In this document: piece after piece, positions 11,831 to 22,218 of the stretch
Numbering within the stretch: the first letter of the stretch is position 1
How the letters are laid out: every line of letters begins with the position of its first letter
Assembly (NCBI GenBank): GCA_021495925.1
Contig: JAKEKT010000167.1
Span: 1-37,348 of the forward strand
Source: Diplodia intermedia
Taxonomy: Eukaryota > Ascomycota > Dothideomycetes > Botryosphaeriales > Botryosphaeriaceae
Reading direction: 5' to 3'
Length of the DNA: 37,348 nucleotides
The notes under the pieces: model-generated
Database searches by the model: none
Told to the model about the DNA's origin: nothing
Seen by the model: only the letters and a program-made list of their open reading frames with translations
Translations under genes and position numbers: made by a program

Positions 11831-14785
11831 ATAACTATTAAAGTAATTCTAAGTAAGAGAAAGAGCGATATCGCGAACTTAAAGTTCTATCGTATTATTT
11901 CTCTTCTTAATTATCTTAAAAAAGTACTAGAACGAATTACGGCTAAAAGACTAAACTATCTAGCGAAGATCTTCGACCTTCTTTACTACACCTAAATTAG
12001 AAAAAGATTAAAGAAATTCGCGATCGATACCGTAATACTTTTATCGAATAAAGTAGAGAAGAACCGTCGTCTTAAACGTAAGATCTTCGTACTTTTTCTT
12101 AATATTAAAAGCGTCTTTAACTACGTAGCCGAAGAATAACTTCTAGCTATAATAACTCGAATTAATATACTAATTAACCTACTCGCGTAGGTAAAATCGT
12201 TTATATCTATACGAATACTAAGCCTCGCGTTTAACGAAGAGAAGAAAGAGTTTAGTCTAATAGAGATAAATATTTTATAAGAAAGTCTAGTCTCGTCTAT
12301 TCTCTTTCTAATCTATCTTTAAGAGTTATTTTTCGTCTCTAAAGCTTCGTTTCTCTTCTATATTAACGATATTACGCTTATAGCTAGCTCCGGTAGCTAG
12401 AAACGTAATAAGACGATTCTAGAGAAGAAGACGAGTAAACTCTATACGCGAGAATAGAAAAATCATATCGAATTTAATCTAAAAAAGACGAAGCTTATTT
12501 ACTTCGCTCGTTCTTTTAAGAAAGACTCGAAACCTCGTTCTATTTTAATTACGCTCTCTACGAGAGACGTAATAGAATCTAAAGAATAGATTAAATAGCT
12601 AGAAATTTACTTCGACTACGGGTTTATCTCTAAGACGCACGTATCTAAAAGAATTAGCTAGACTCGTTCGGCCTTCTATCGCCTCTCTAGACTAGCTAAC
12701 GTTAAGAGAGGGCTTTTTTTCTACGCGGTTCGCTAGCTATATCTAGCTTACGTTACTATAGTTATAGACTACGGCTCCAAAATCTACTAGAAAAATTAGA
12801 GGTAGTTTATCCGCTAATTTAGAGTTCTTTAGAATCTTATTCTACGAAAGATTCTAGAAGTTTTTAAAACTATTTCTATAATTTCTCTAGAAATAGAGAG
12901 TGGAATTTTACTAGCGAATATTTATTTAAATAAGCGGTTATAAAAATATACTCTTAGAACGAATTTACTCGAAGAATTCTATCTTATTCGAATCGAACTA
13001 GAGAAGATTAATCTAGATCGACGGGTTTTAGATAGATCTACGTAGTTAAAGAAGATTAAACTTCTTTTAAAAATATAATCCGCGTCTTTAGAAGTAGTTA
13101 AACCCTTCTACTTTTCGTCGTAGTTACTCGAACTACTTTATTCGACTATAGTTAGTCTCTTAAATAAAGAGAAGTAGACTAAGGCCTACGCGCTTAAAGT
13201 TAAGAGAGTATTCTCTAATTAAATAGCTATCTATTCTAACGCCTCCGTTCTATCTACGGGTAGAAACGTAGGGGTTAAAATAGTAGTCTTCGACTTTAGC
13301 TAATCTAAAGAGAACCTAGCGCGCTAGATTTATAAGAATCTTAGTTTCGAGAATCTAGTATATAACGACGAGATAGAGAGACTAGTAATAGCTCTAAAAC
13401 TCGTCGTTAAAGCCGGGCACGCCTCTAAAGATATAAGAATCTACGCGAATAACTAGGCCGCGATTCTTAGGCTAAGTAAGCCTACTAATACGCCCGAGTA
13501 AGTATAGTAAATTCGAGCTATTAGATTAGCTAAAACGTTAAGAGCTAGAGAAAATACCGTCTCTCTAAAATAGTATCTCGGCCACGAGAACGTTCTAGAT
13601 AACGAGTACGCCGATCGACTCGCGAAAAGAGCTACGAAGTACTCTTTAAGTAGAGCCTCTACTTCTCTAAGCTTCTATCGAAGTAAAGTTAAGTAGAAGA
13701 CCTATAAGAAGTAAAAAACAAAGCTTAAATTAACGTTAAACTCGCTCTATAAACGTATCTTTAATTTAGAGATAGAGTAGCGGCTTAAATCTTCTACGAA
13801 AGTTAGAGAAACGGCCTCCGTCTTCTATTAACTAAAGATCGAATACGACTACTTTAAATCTTATCTTTATCGTCTTAACTACGCCGAAAACGACTAGTAT
13901 AGATATAGCCGTACGGCTAAATAGATACTACGCTATCTACTTCTCTCTTACTCTCTTTATAGAGGTTCTCGAGTTCTCTTAAAAGACGGGCTTAAGAAGT
14001 ATTAACTCGATCTTTTAAATCTCTTTTTCTTAACTCTAGAAACTAGTCTAACGGCTAAGTTCTTAGAATAAATAAAGATTACTACTAGACGATAGTAATT
14101 AAATAACTTATCTAACGAGATCTAAATATATATTATTAGACGCTTATTTATACTTATTTCTTTCTTTTATTCTCTTCTTCTACTTCTTCTCGTTCTCGAC
14201 GCCCTCGCCGCTTTCGATTTAGAGCAGAAACGGGCGAGAACCGAAGAAAAACGGCTAAATAGTAGGTATTTAAGCTTAAGTAGTCGTTTCTACTAGTATC
14301 TATAGCTGCCTAGTATAGTTAGTAACTAAGCTAATAGGGCTAAAAAGCCGAGATTTAATTTCCGATCGAGTAATCTCTATTTAGGGCTCTTTTTTAGATT
14401 TCTAAATTTAGAAGTAGGGTTATATAGCTAGTTCGCTAGTAGTAATACTTCGGCTAGTTATAATAAATAGTAAGTAAGTATTAGTCTTAGATAGAAGAAA
14501 GCTAAACGAATTTAACTAGTCGAGAAGGCTCTCTCTAAGAAGAGAGCTTACTTACTTTACTTTTTATCTTTATTTTTATCGGTTTCTAAGCTCTCGCTTT
14601 ATTTTATTTATCTTTTCTTTATCTTATCTATACTCTCTACTCTTCTTTAAGCTTTTAAGTACATTATTTCTAGTATTCTTCTAGAACCTCTCTTCGACAT
14701 ATATATATTTAGATATATAGATAGAAGCGGGCCCTCTTAAGAGACCTCGTCTCTAATAGTTCTAGACTCTAAAGAGACGTTAAAC

Positions 14786-14816
<31 letters not shown>

Positions 14817-14817
14817 A
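11831..14817 (+). mobile_element. LINE A, 3' part (RT, RNase H, Cys/His tail, 3' UTR)
   Basis: This continues the RT interrupted at 3309: ISLLNYLKKVLERITAKR is readable from about 11910, and the catalytic YIDD is now YIND at 12359-12370. An RNase H domain follows at about 13220-13640: YSNAS, with the expected Asp codon changed to AAC at 13238-13240, then YANNQAAILRL and YLGHENVLDNEYADRLAKR. From about 13900 there is a decayed C-terminal Cys/His motif, typical of LINE ORF2 ends. Coding similarity fades at about 14110. About 675 bp of 3' UTR then leads to a (TAAA)8 tail ending at 14817. RNase H plus the tandem short tail fit the Tad1/I group. All catalytic domains are interrupted by RIP stops. 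Confidence 0.88.
14786..14817 (+). repeat. (TAAA)8 tail at the 3' end of LINE A
   Basis: Eight exact TAAA units (32 bp) lie at the junction between the LINE A 3' UTR and the inverted copy LINE B. Several LINE groups end in short tandem repeats made during target-primed reverse transcription. A plain microsatellite is possible, but its position exactly at the junction favours the tail reading. Confidence 0.75.
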
Positions 14818-17811
14818 GACGCTAGACTTCGCTCTAAACGCGTAGATAATAATTTTCTATATAATAGCGTTTAGTTCTAGCGTTTTTCTTTTAACTTACG
14901 TAGAATACGTATTCTTAATCTCTCTTAAACTAAGCTTCGACTAGTTCTAGCGTTTAGAGACGTAGCTTTACTAGTTAAAGAAAGTAATAAAAGAAGACGA
15001 TAAAAAGAGTCTCTTTTTAAGAGCTAAATACTTTTCTTTAAAGCTATCTTCTAGACGTTTTTCTATATACGTATTATAGCTAATCTTAAGAATTCTAGTA
15101 TACGTTCTAGACTTAGTATAAGCTATAGTCTTAAAGATAGTTTTAAGAATTTCTTTTTTAAGAAAAGAGTTCTAGTATTCGTATTTAGCTCTTTTAATTA
15201 TCTTAAAGTAGATATTTTAATTATTTAAGTATTATCGCTTATTCTCTTTCGTACGTAAAGATTTAAAAGTATTAATCTCTCTTTATAGTCGTCTTTATTC
15301 TTCTAGAAGCTCGTTCGACTACTACGGTTTAGATTAAGCTTCTAGCTTTAATTAAAGAATAGATAGATTCGTTATAATAAATATAGTCTAGTTAAGACTT
15401 ATCTCTAAGATATCTAGCGTAGATATTTAGTAGATCGAATCTTTTATTAAGTCTTAAGAGATATCTTTTAATAGAGGTTTTAACTCTAAGCTTTTTAAAG
15501 TCTTAAATACTATCGTCTTTATCTATTATTTAAAGATATCTTAAAACTTAGACTAGTCGATCTTTTTCGTATTAAATCTAGCGATAGTAGCTATCGTAGA
15601 AGGTTTCGTATAGCCCGTTAATTCTAGACTAAATAGAATTATCTTATAATCGAAATCGAAGTTCGTAATCGTTTACTAGTTAGTTATTCTATTAGCTAAA
15701 GTTAATATAGTAAGTATAAGATCGATAATTATCTCTTTTTCTAGATAAGAGTAGTAAAAGATATTCTTACTTTCTTTATTTAAAAGAGATAGATTATTTT
15801 CTTTTAATTATTCTACTAGCTAGTTAGCGTTAAATAAGAGAAGAGATTCTAGATTCTACTAAGAATAATAAATATTAAAATTTTCGGCTACTATAGTCTA
15901 TATTCTAAGAAGTTACTATTATAGAACGCGTTCTAGAGTAAGCCGAAAATCGTTACTTATTTAATTCTTCTAATTATATAAGTTAAGTAGCTTAAACTTT
16001 AACTTTCGCTACTCTATACTTAAAACTATTAAATCGAAACTTTACTAGAATTTAATCTCTAAATTTATCTTCGTTTCTCTAAGAAAGCGAAAGACGTAGA
16101 TTAATATTTAAGATCTTAAATTAAAAGAATAAATCGATAGAATTTAGATAAACGAGAAATAATTAATTAATTAAAAGCTTAAGTTCTCGTAAAGTAAGAT
16201 ATATAATTCTTAATAAAGAATAAGATCTATCTTTAACTCTACTATAATATCTAGAATAGATTTCGTTATCGAAATACTTCTATTTAAGTTAGCTTATAGA
16301 ACTTATAAAGAACTTATTTAAAATAAGTTTATTTAAAGTTCTTTAGAATATTTCTCGGCCCTCTTAGCTTCTTCGCCTTAGTAAATACGCTATAAATATA
16401 AAGACGTTTAGAGATAGTCTTTTAAGCCTTCTCTTTAATCTTAAACGCGAGAACTAATAAGTTTATAGACTACTTTATTCTCTTAGCCTCTAGTATAAGC
16501 TAGTAGAGGGCGTTAATAATCTTTAAACTATTATTATAGTTCTTAATTTTAGTTTAAATAGCCTCGCTAAAGTTCTCGCGAAAGAGAATTAAAAGGTCTT
16601 ACGTAGATACGCTATATACTACTATCTTATACTACGTACGGTTTTTTATAATTAATTAAATAGAAATAATTTAATTAATTATCGTCTTATTCTTTAAGAG
16701 AAATTCGGCGAAGAAGTTCTTATACGCGATAAGTATAATATTCTTTTTTAGTAAAAAAGAGATTATTATAATTATAGATTTTATTCTTTTAAGCTAGTTC
16801 GAAAATATCTTATTAAAGATATTTTATAGTCTAAAGAATAAGAAGTTCGTAATTTTTATAGCTAGCGTAAGAATAATTTATTATATAACTTTTTTAAATA
16901 TAGAGGTCTTTAACTTCTTTTTTAAAGAAAAGATAATCTATAACTCTTTTTTTAACGTAATAATAGTAACTATTAAGATATACGTAGACTAGCTAAATAC
17001 TATAATCGGCTACTACGTAGACTTCGAGTATTATAAGATTATAAAAATAGCTCTTAGTAAGGTCTAGTTTAAGAGAATAGTAATAGTAAACTTAGATAAG
17101 TTCTTTATTTTCTTTATAAGATCTATCGCGATCTTTTTAAGAGCTCGAACTTACGTAATAAGAATCGCGCTAGTCTTATCTACGATTTTACTCGTCTTTA
17201 TATACTATTATACGATCTTAATTAGATCTAGAATAGACCTCTATTTTTTTCTAAAGAGAACGAGATCTACGATCTTAACTAAAAGATTAAGTACGTATTT
17301 TATAGTCTCTATTAATAATTATAGATTTATTTTAAGTTATCTTATATTCTTAATATTCGAGTTAATATAAAATTTAAAGATAAATTAAAAGTTCGATATT
17401 TCTCTCTTCGCGAAAAAGATTAGTATAATTCTTAGAAAGAGTCGTTTCTTACGTAGATTCTCTTATAAAAAAAGATTTTTCGTAGATTTAAAGATTAAGA
17501 GGTCTAGCGTAGCTATTATTAAAAAAGACGTAGACGTAGTTAAGAAATTCTTAAAGTTTTTTATAGTTATATTTATAGTCTTAAAGTTTATATTCTACGT
17601 TAGAAGAGATAGAGTAGAGTTTAAAGAGAATAAATTCTACTTTAAAAAAGATATTCTAGATTTAAAAGAGAATTTCTAAGCTCTTTCTATAAGAAAAACG
17701 TATAGAAATAATAGAAATAAACGAGAAATAAACTAAAAGTAAATTATTAACTTTAGTTTTATCTAAACTAAGCTATAAATAAAAGAAACTTAGATTAAGA
17801 CGAGAGCTTTT
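14818..17811 (-). mobile_element. LINE B, inverted 3'-truncated copy of LINE A
   Basis: The reverse complement of this stretch aligns with 259-3252. Matching anchors include the endonuclease block (2188 region against about 15875), the run encoding the RT start (3180-3250 against 14818-14880) and the 5' end (259 against 17811). The spans are nearly equal (2994 bp each), so there are few indels, but RIP has mutated the two copies at different sites. LINE B stops in the RT exactly where the (TAAA)8 tail of LINE A begins. Its missing 3' half is not in the window. Truncation at the 3' side is unusual for a LINE, which normally loses its 5' end, so a rearrangement or an insertion of LINE A into LINE B is implied. 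Confidence 0.85.
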
Positions 17812-18950
17812 CTTAATTACTTACTTCTTAGAAGTAAATAAAGAGGCTAATAAGACTAACGTAAACATTAAAAATTTCGAGAAGTTAAGAAATATCTTAG
17901 TATTAAGCTCGAACTATATAAAACGTCTATATACGTAAAACTCTTTAGTAAGGCCTAGAAAAGAGGCTTTTAGTAGGCTTTAAAGTAGAATTCTTAGGCG
18001 TAGAAAAGAACTATTATAATATAACTTCGAGAATAAATTTCTTAGTATCGTACGATTCTTTATATAAAGTTTAGAACGAATTCGAGTAGTTTTTAAGAAT
18101 AAGAAGAGCTATAAAGTTCTAGCTAGTCTAATACTATCTAGAGTATCTCTTTTTTTACGTACTATATAATAGCGCGTACGTCTATAAAGCTAAGAATCGA
18201 GATTCTAGCTAAATAAATTAAGGGCTTTTAAACGGTATTAGTCTTAGCGTAATTCTTATTTTATATAATTAAATACTACTATAAAGTACTCTTAGCTTTA
18301 TTATTTACTTTATAGAACTATCTTCTACTTTTATTAAGACGTATTACGCGGTATTTTCTTTAGAGTAAACTTAATCGTAAGTTTAGTAAATATAGTAATT
18401 ATTCTTTAAATTCTAGTAGTAGTAGTCTTATCGAGTAGTATTCTACTACTATAATAGCTACTCTATGCTAACTAGCCGCTAAACTTTAGAATAGAATAAT
18501 AAAAAGTAATTTATATAATAGCGAAGAAAAATAATAGTAGTCTCTCTATTTATATATAAGAAGTCTATAAAGTTTCTTAGCTTCGATAAGAATAGTATCG
18601 TACTATTAAATACTATATATATAGAGATAACTAGCTAAAGCTCTCGATTATCTAATTATAGTATATAAGGCGTACTTTACTAGAAGTTAGTCTTAAACGA
18701 GTTCGTTTCGATTAACCCGTTTACTCGATAAATATAAGGCTAAAGGTTCGAGTAATACTTTAAAGCGTAATTATATCTTACTATAGAAGTCTTTTAGATA
18801 TAGTTAGCTACTTACGTCTAGTCTTTTAGTTTTTACTTAGGGTCTAGACGTAAGCCCGGCTTATAAACGACTAGTAGTTATTCTATATACGCTCTAGATT
18901 AGCCATAGCTTCTATTAGGGTGAGGAGTAATAAGAACCACTCGCTATAAA
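17812..18950. other. Unidentified RIP-mutated segment at island edge
   Basis: About 1.1 kb with the same CpA/TpG depletion and no reading frame, lying between the 5' end of LINE B and normal DNA. RIP acts on repeated DNA, so this is either a remnant of another repeat family or single-copy flank mutated by leakage from neighbouring repeats. I read both strands and recognised no transposase, RT or LTR. Confidence 0.5.
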
Positions 18951-20577
18951 CATTAATAAAACCGAGTAGCCTAATGCAACGTGAATACGTGTCTTGCGCC
19001 GAATTTCGTACTGGACGCCACGCATAGCCCATAGAAACTTTACTTCTTTATCTTATTTCGCATAGACGCTGTAAAAGCAAGCAGACGTAGTCCTATTGTC
19101 AAAGATCTTTGTCGGGCAATTAGAGCTACGACAAAGATTCGAGCCTTCCACACCTACTCAAGCCTTACCGAGTAATTGTCGACCCCCGTTGCCGATGAAG
19201 GGTACTTCCGTGCGGATGCGAAAGATCAGCAGCGGCACTGCCCCATCGCAAAGCCGCCCATGTGCGCAGCATCACCGGTACCCCGCATCAGCACAAGGCT
19301 GATTTCCTCCGAGATAGCGTCACCACGCCTGAACAGGCGGAGCAGTAATTCGAGTCAGCCTCATGCAGGCGCGACGCATGGTGGCATTTGGTGAGACAAT
19401 GCGAGCGGCTTCGTCGAAATGATTCGCTGATGGATAGATGGGTGGACATTGCCTGATGCAGACCTGCACAAGGCTGAGCACAGCGCCGCTCATCGAAATA
19501 TTCGACCGATGGTTTGCAGGATGCTAGGATGTGTCTGAAGGCGAGTTGAATGCGTGCGCAGTGGTTTGGTCTCGATCCCTTCGAGGGCCGGTGCTATTGG
19601 AGATGGTTTCTGCTTCTCTCGAACTCTAAAAAGGCTACGTTAAGTCCATAGACTCAGAAATGTTCGAGGCAGGAGGATGGACTTTGCGACGCAAAAGACA
19701 AAGAAAATCAGCGTGGAGGGGGAAAATCGTCGTATGCCCTCAATTGAGAAAGAGGTGCTTGCGAAGTGTGGGGTGCAATGGCGTGACTGTACCTTTCCTT
19801 CCTCTCCAGAACGCAAATTAAAAGAACAGGTAGTGAAGGCTGTGGCGGGAGTAATAAGTGAAACGCAACTCGATAGCGCCTCGGGAGCGGAGATAGCTAC
19901 TTACTCCACCTTCCGTACCCCACGGGGTAAATAGCTCCATGAGAAGCAGCGGGGTGGCCATAGCTCCTTCGGGGCGACCTTCCTGCGGGACGAATCTCCT
20001 CTTCCGACCACTTCCTGGAAAGCCTACACTCGTCCCCGCCAAGCGCTAATGCAAGGCACCGTACCCCGCGCTGCTCAATGCTCGTCATTGCAACTATTGC
20101 TCGGGCAAAGTTTGCTCTCCTTGTGGGGATCCTGCCATGCCGATGCCGATTCCAAAGACCGAGCTGCTCTGGGTAGCGAGCTACAAAACCGGCGCAAGCC
20201 CTGCATATAAAGCTTCTTGGCTTCATCTCGTCTCTCACGACAGGAAAAGTCTTGCTTCATTGTTGCGCCCAAACTACGACCACCTCTGTCTTCCGCATTT
20301 AATCATTCATTCCTCGACTTCTCGCCGCCGGCGATTCCTGCGCAGAGGGTTACCCTGCCTCTGTAAAGCTCCAGACACCACATCACCGCCCCCTTCTCCT
20401 CCACAGAACCGCACTCGGGACCCATCACCTGCGCAAACAGCACCACCAATCACCTCGCGGTCGTCATCCACCAAAGCGCAACCCCCTCCCCCAAAGCCAC
20501 CGACCACCGCCCCCAACCCACCGCCCAACCCATCACCCCAACCGCATCCAACCCCGCCCCCCGACCTTCCGCCCACC
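18951..20577. other. Intergenic DNA between RIP island and first gene
   Basis: Composition becomes ordinary here. The short reading frames at 19096-19394, 19677-19934 and on the opposite strand at 19818-20272 have no recognisable domain and overlap each other, so I do not call them. From about 20300 the plus strand is rich in C and T with many CCACC-like stretches, as in fungal promoters and 5' leaders. The reading frame upstream of the ATG at 20578 stays open to 20137, but it encodes only Pro/Ser/Thr low complexity. Confidence 0.5.
20204..20211 (+). promoter_or_regulatory. Possible TATA element of the Dabb-GFA gene
   Basis: CATATAAA lies about 370 bp upstream of the proposed ATG and is followed by a long pyrimidine-rich leader. 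The same 8-mer occurs upstream of the next gene. Distance and sequence are suggestive only. Confidence 0.25.
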
Positions 20578-20960
20578 ATGCCGGCCCCCTCCAGCCCCAC
20601 CCAACCAATCACGCACATCGTCCTCTTCAAATACAAGCCGACCACCACCTGGCCCGACCTCGAAGCCCACCTCGCCGCCTTCCGCGCGCTCCCGCACCGC
20701 TGCCTGCACCCGGCGACGAAGCGCGCGGCCGTACATGGTCTCGCTGCGCATGGGCAGGAACCGGTCGTGGGAGCCGTTTCGGGAGGGGCGCGACGCACGC
20801 CTTCGTGCTCGCGTTCGCGTCGCAGGCCGACCTCGACTACCTACTACCTCGCGCAGGACCCCGTCCACCGCGCCTTCAGCCGCGCCGCGGCCCCGCTTAT
20901 CGTCGACGACTGCGTCGTCGTGGCTATCCGCGACGGCGTGCTGTTCGGGCCGGGCGCGGC
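20578..20960 (+). pseudogene. Dabb domain with three compensating frame-shifting insertions
   Basis: Homology to the Dabb domain jumps between frames. ITHIVLFKYK...RCLHP is in the frame of the ATG; PYMVSLRMGRN...FREG is in the second frame; THAFVLAFASQADLDY is in the third; YYLAQDPVHRAF...VLFGP is back in the first. The switches sit at a GCGC tandem at 20721-20726, a GGGG run at 20785-20788 and a duplicated CTAC at 20837-20844. Extra lengths of 4, 1 and 4 bases total 9, so the frame is restored without a stop. Either the domain is a decaying relic that still encodes residues, or the assembly has errors. About 45 residues between the first and last switch would be non-native. Confidence 0.6.
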
Positions 20961-21546
20961 GAGGCCCGAGGGCGTGGCGTTTCTCGGTGAGGAGGGGAGG
21001 ATGTGGAAGGGGAGTTGCCACTGTGGGGGCATGGTGTGGGAGGTTGTGGTCAAGGGCGGGGGCGGGGAGATGAAGCATGTGCTATGCCATTGCGACACGT
21101 GCAAGAAGCTGGGGGGCGGCCCGTACTCGTGCAACTACATCGTGCCGAGGGAGGACTTGACGGTCACCAAGGGGCGGCCGGACGTGTATACGTACAAGGG
21201 CGCGAGCGGTAAGTTTGGCCCCTTTTTATCCTTCACCGCAAGGGTGATGGGAGTTTTTCTCACCCCATCTCGGATCGATTGCTGACGACTTTGGATGATT
21301 GCAGGCAAGGACGTGCGATGCTACTTCTGCCCGACCTGCACTTCGCACATCTACCACCATCAGGATGCCATGCCGGAGAAAGTCATTGTGCGGACGCTGT
21401 TGCTTGAAGGTGGAAACGATCTCGAGGCCGGCGGTGAAATATTTCCTGAGGGCAAGCTGAAGTGGGTGCAGGATTTGAAGGAGAGTTTGGACCCGATCCC
21501 AACGAAAAAGGCTACCAATGAAGAGAGCGGTGTCAATGGAGTTTGA
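20578..21546 (+). CDS. Dabb-GFA two-domain protein (GFA half intact)
   Basis: Exons 20578-21208 and 21305-21546, with a 96-bp GT-AG intron, give 290 residues. The C-terminal half from Met at 21001 is a GFA (glutathione-dependent formaldehyde-activating, Mss4-like) zinc fold: GSCHCGG, then LCHCDTCKKLGG, then CYFCPTC in exon 2, the expected Cys pairs. GFA proteins bind zinc through these Cys residues; the substrate of most members is unknown. The N-terminal half starts as a Dabb (stress-responsive alpha/beta barrel) domain, ITHIVLFKYK, but its middle is read in the wrong frame. The ATG at 20578 has a good context (CCACCATGC). An alternative is a stand-alone 149-residue GFA protein starting at 21001, which is a normal length for that family. 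The frame stays open throughout, so both are possible. Confidence 0.7.
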
Positions 21547-22218
21547 GTATTTTGCGTGGTGGGGGTTTGGAGTTGAGCGTGGAGAAAAGTTGTCTTGGGG
21601 CGAAGGTGTCGACACTAGTTAATGTGCATTCTGGGAGGCGTTGTAAATGAGAGGTTGTAAGTACTATCCAACAAGGATGGAAAATAGCGCATAAGCATTG
21701 GTTGATATGAGAGTCAGCGTTCGATATCGTGAAGTGTTCGTCAGACAGAAACTCTCCTCATTCACAAGGTTCATTACTCGCGGCGTTTACCCCACCCAAC
21801 TGTACTACTCCATCACAGCAAACATGATATATGAAGTGTCATCGGATCGTCTTGTCCGGAAGGATTGCAGCATTCAATTGATTTTCTGCCAGCGAAAGGG
21901 CAACACCGTACGGGAGACCACATACAACACCGCATGTGTACAACGCCGCATGCACACCGGACGCAACGCTCCACATACCTGTATATACCGCCGCTGCCGC
22001 GCAAAACTATCTCGCCAAGTCTCACGGATTTTGGCCATATAAAATTTGAGAACGCTACACCATCAGACAAATAAGAATCTTGGCGCTTATGGACATTGCG
22101 GGGTCAATTGTCCCCACACTACTTTTAAAAGCGACAGCATCAGCGGCAACGGTCCATGGTTCACGCAACTAAACTAGCCCTGCAGACGCCTTCGGAATAC
22201 ACTTCAAATACATCCAAG
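21547..22218. other. Intergenic DNA, GFA gene 3' side and hydrolase promoter
   Basis: No credible gene. Overlapping frames at 21698-22074 on both strands encode nothing recognisable. The stretch holds the GFA 3' UTR on the left and the hydrolase promoter on the right. Confidence 0.5.
22036..22045 (+). promoter_or_regulatory. Possible TATA element of the hydrolase gene
   Basis: CATATAAAAT lies about 175 bp upstream of the ATG at 22219. It shares the core CATATAAA with 20204-20211. No experimental support is available. Confidence 0.3.

Larger units (their letters stand above)
1..18950. other. RIP-mutated AT-rich transposon island
   Basis: This whole stretch has no usable open reading frame in any frame because TAA and TAG occur everywhere. 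CpA and its complement TpG are nearly missing and TpA is very frequent, while CpG, CpC and CpT survive. In the 300 bases 7441-7740 I count 0 CpA, 1 TpG and 24 CpG. This is the pattern left by repeat-induced point mutation (C to T in CpA context on both strands), a premeiotic defence of filamentous ascomycetes. Conceptual translation still shows retrotransposon domains in which Gln and Trp codons have become stops and Gly/Asp codons have shifted to Arg/Asn. The signature ends between about 18900 and 18970, where CA and TG reappear. Such blocks are usually heterochromatic; that state cannot be seen here. Confidence 0.95.

Noticed and set aside
19096..20272. Several short overlapping frames between the RIP island and the first gene
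   Set aside because: None has a domain, they overlap on both strands, and there are no consistent splice sites.
21698..22074. Short frames on both strands in the hydrolase promoter
   Set aside because: No similarity recognised and compositionally intergenic.
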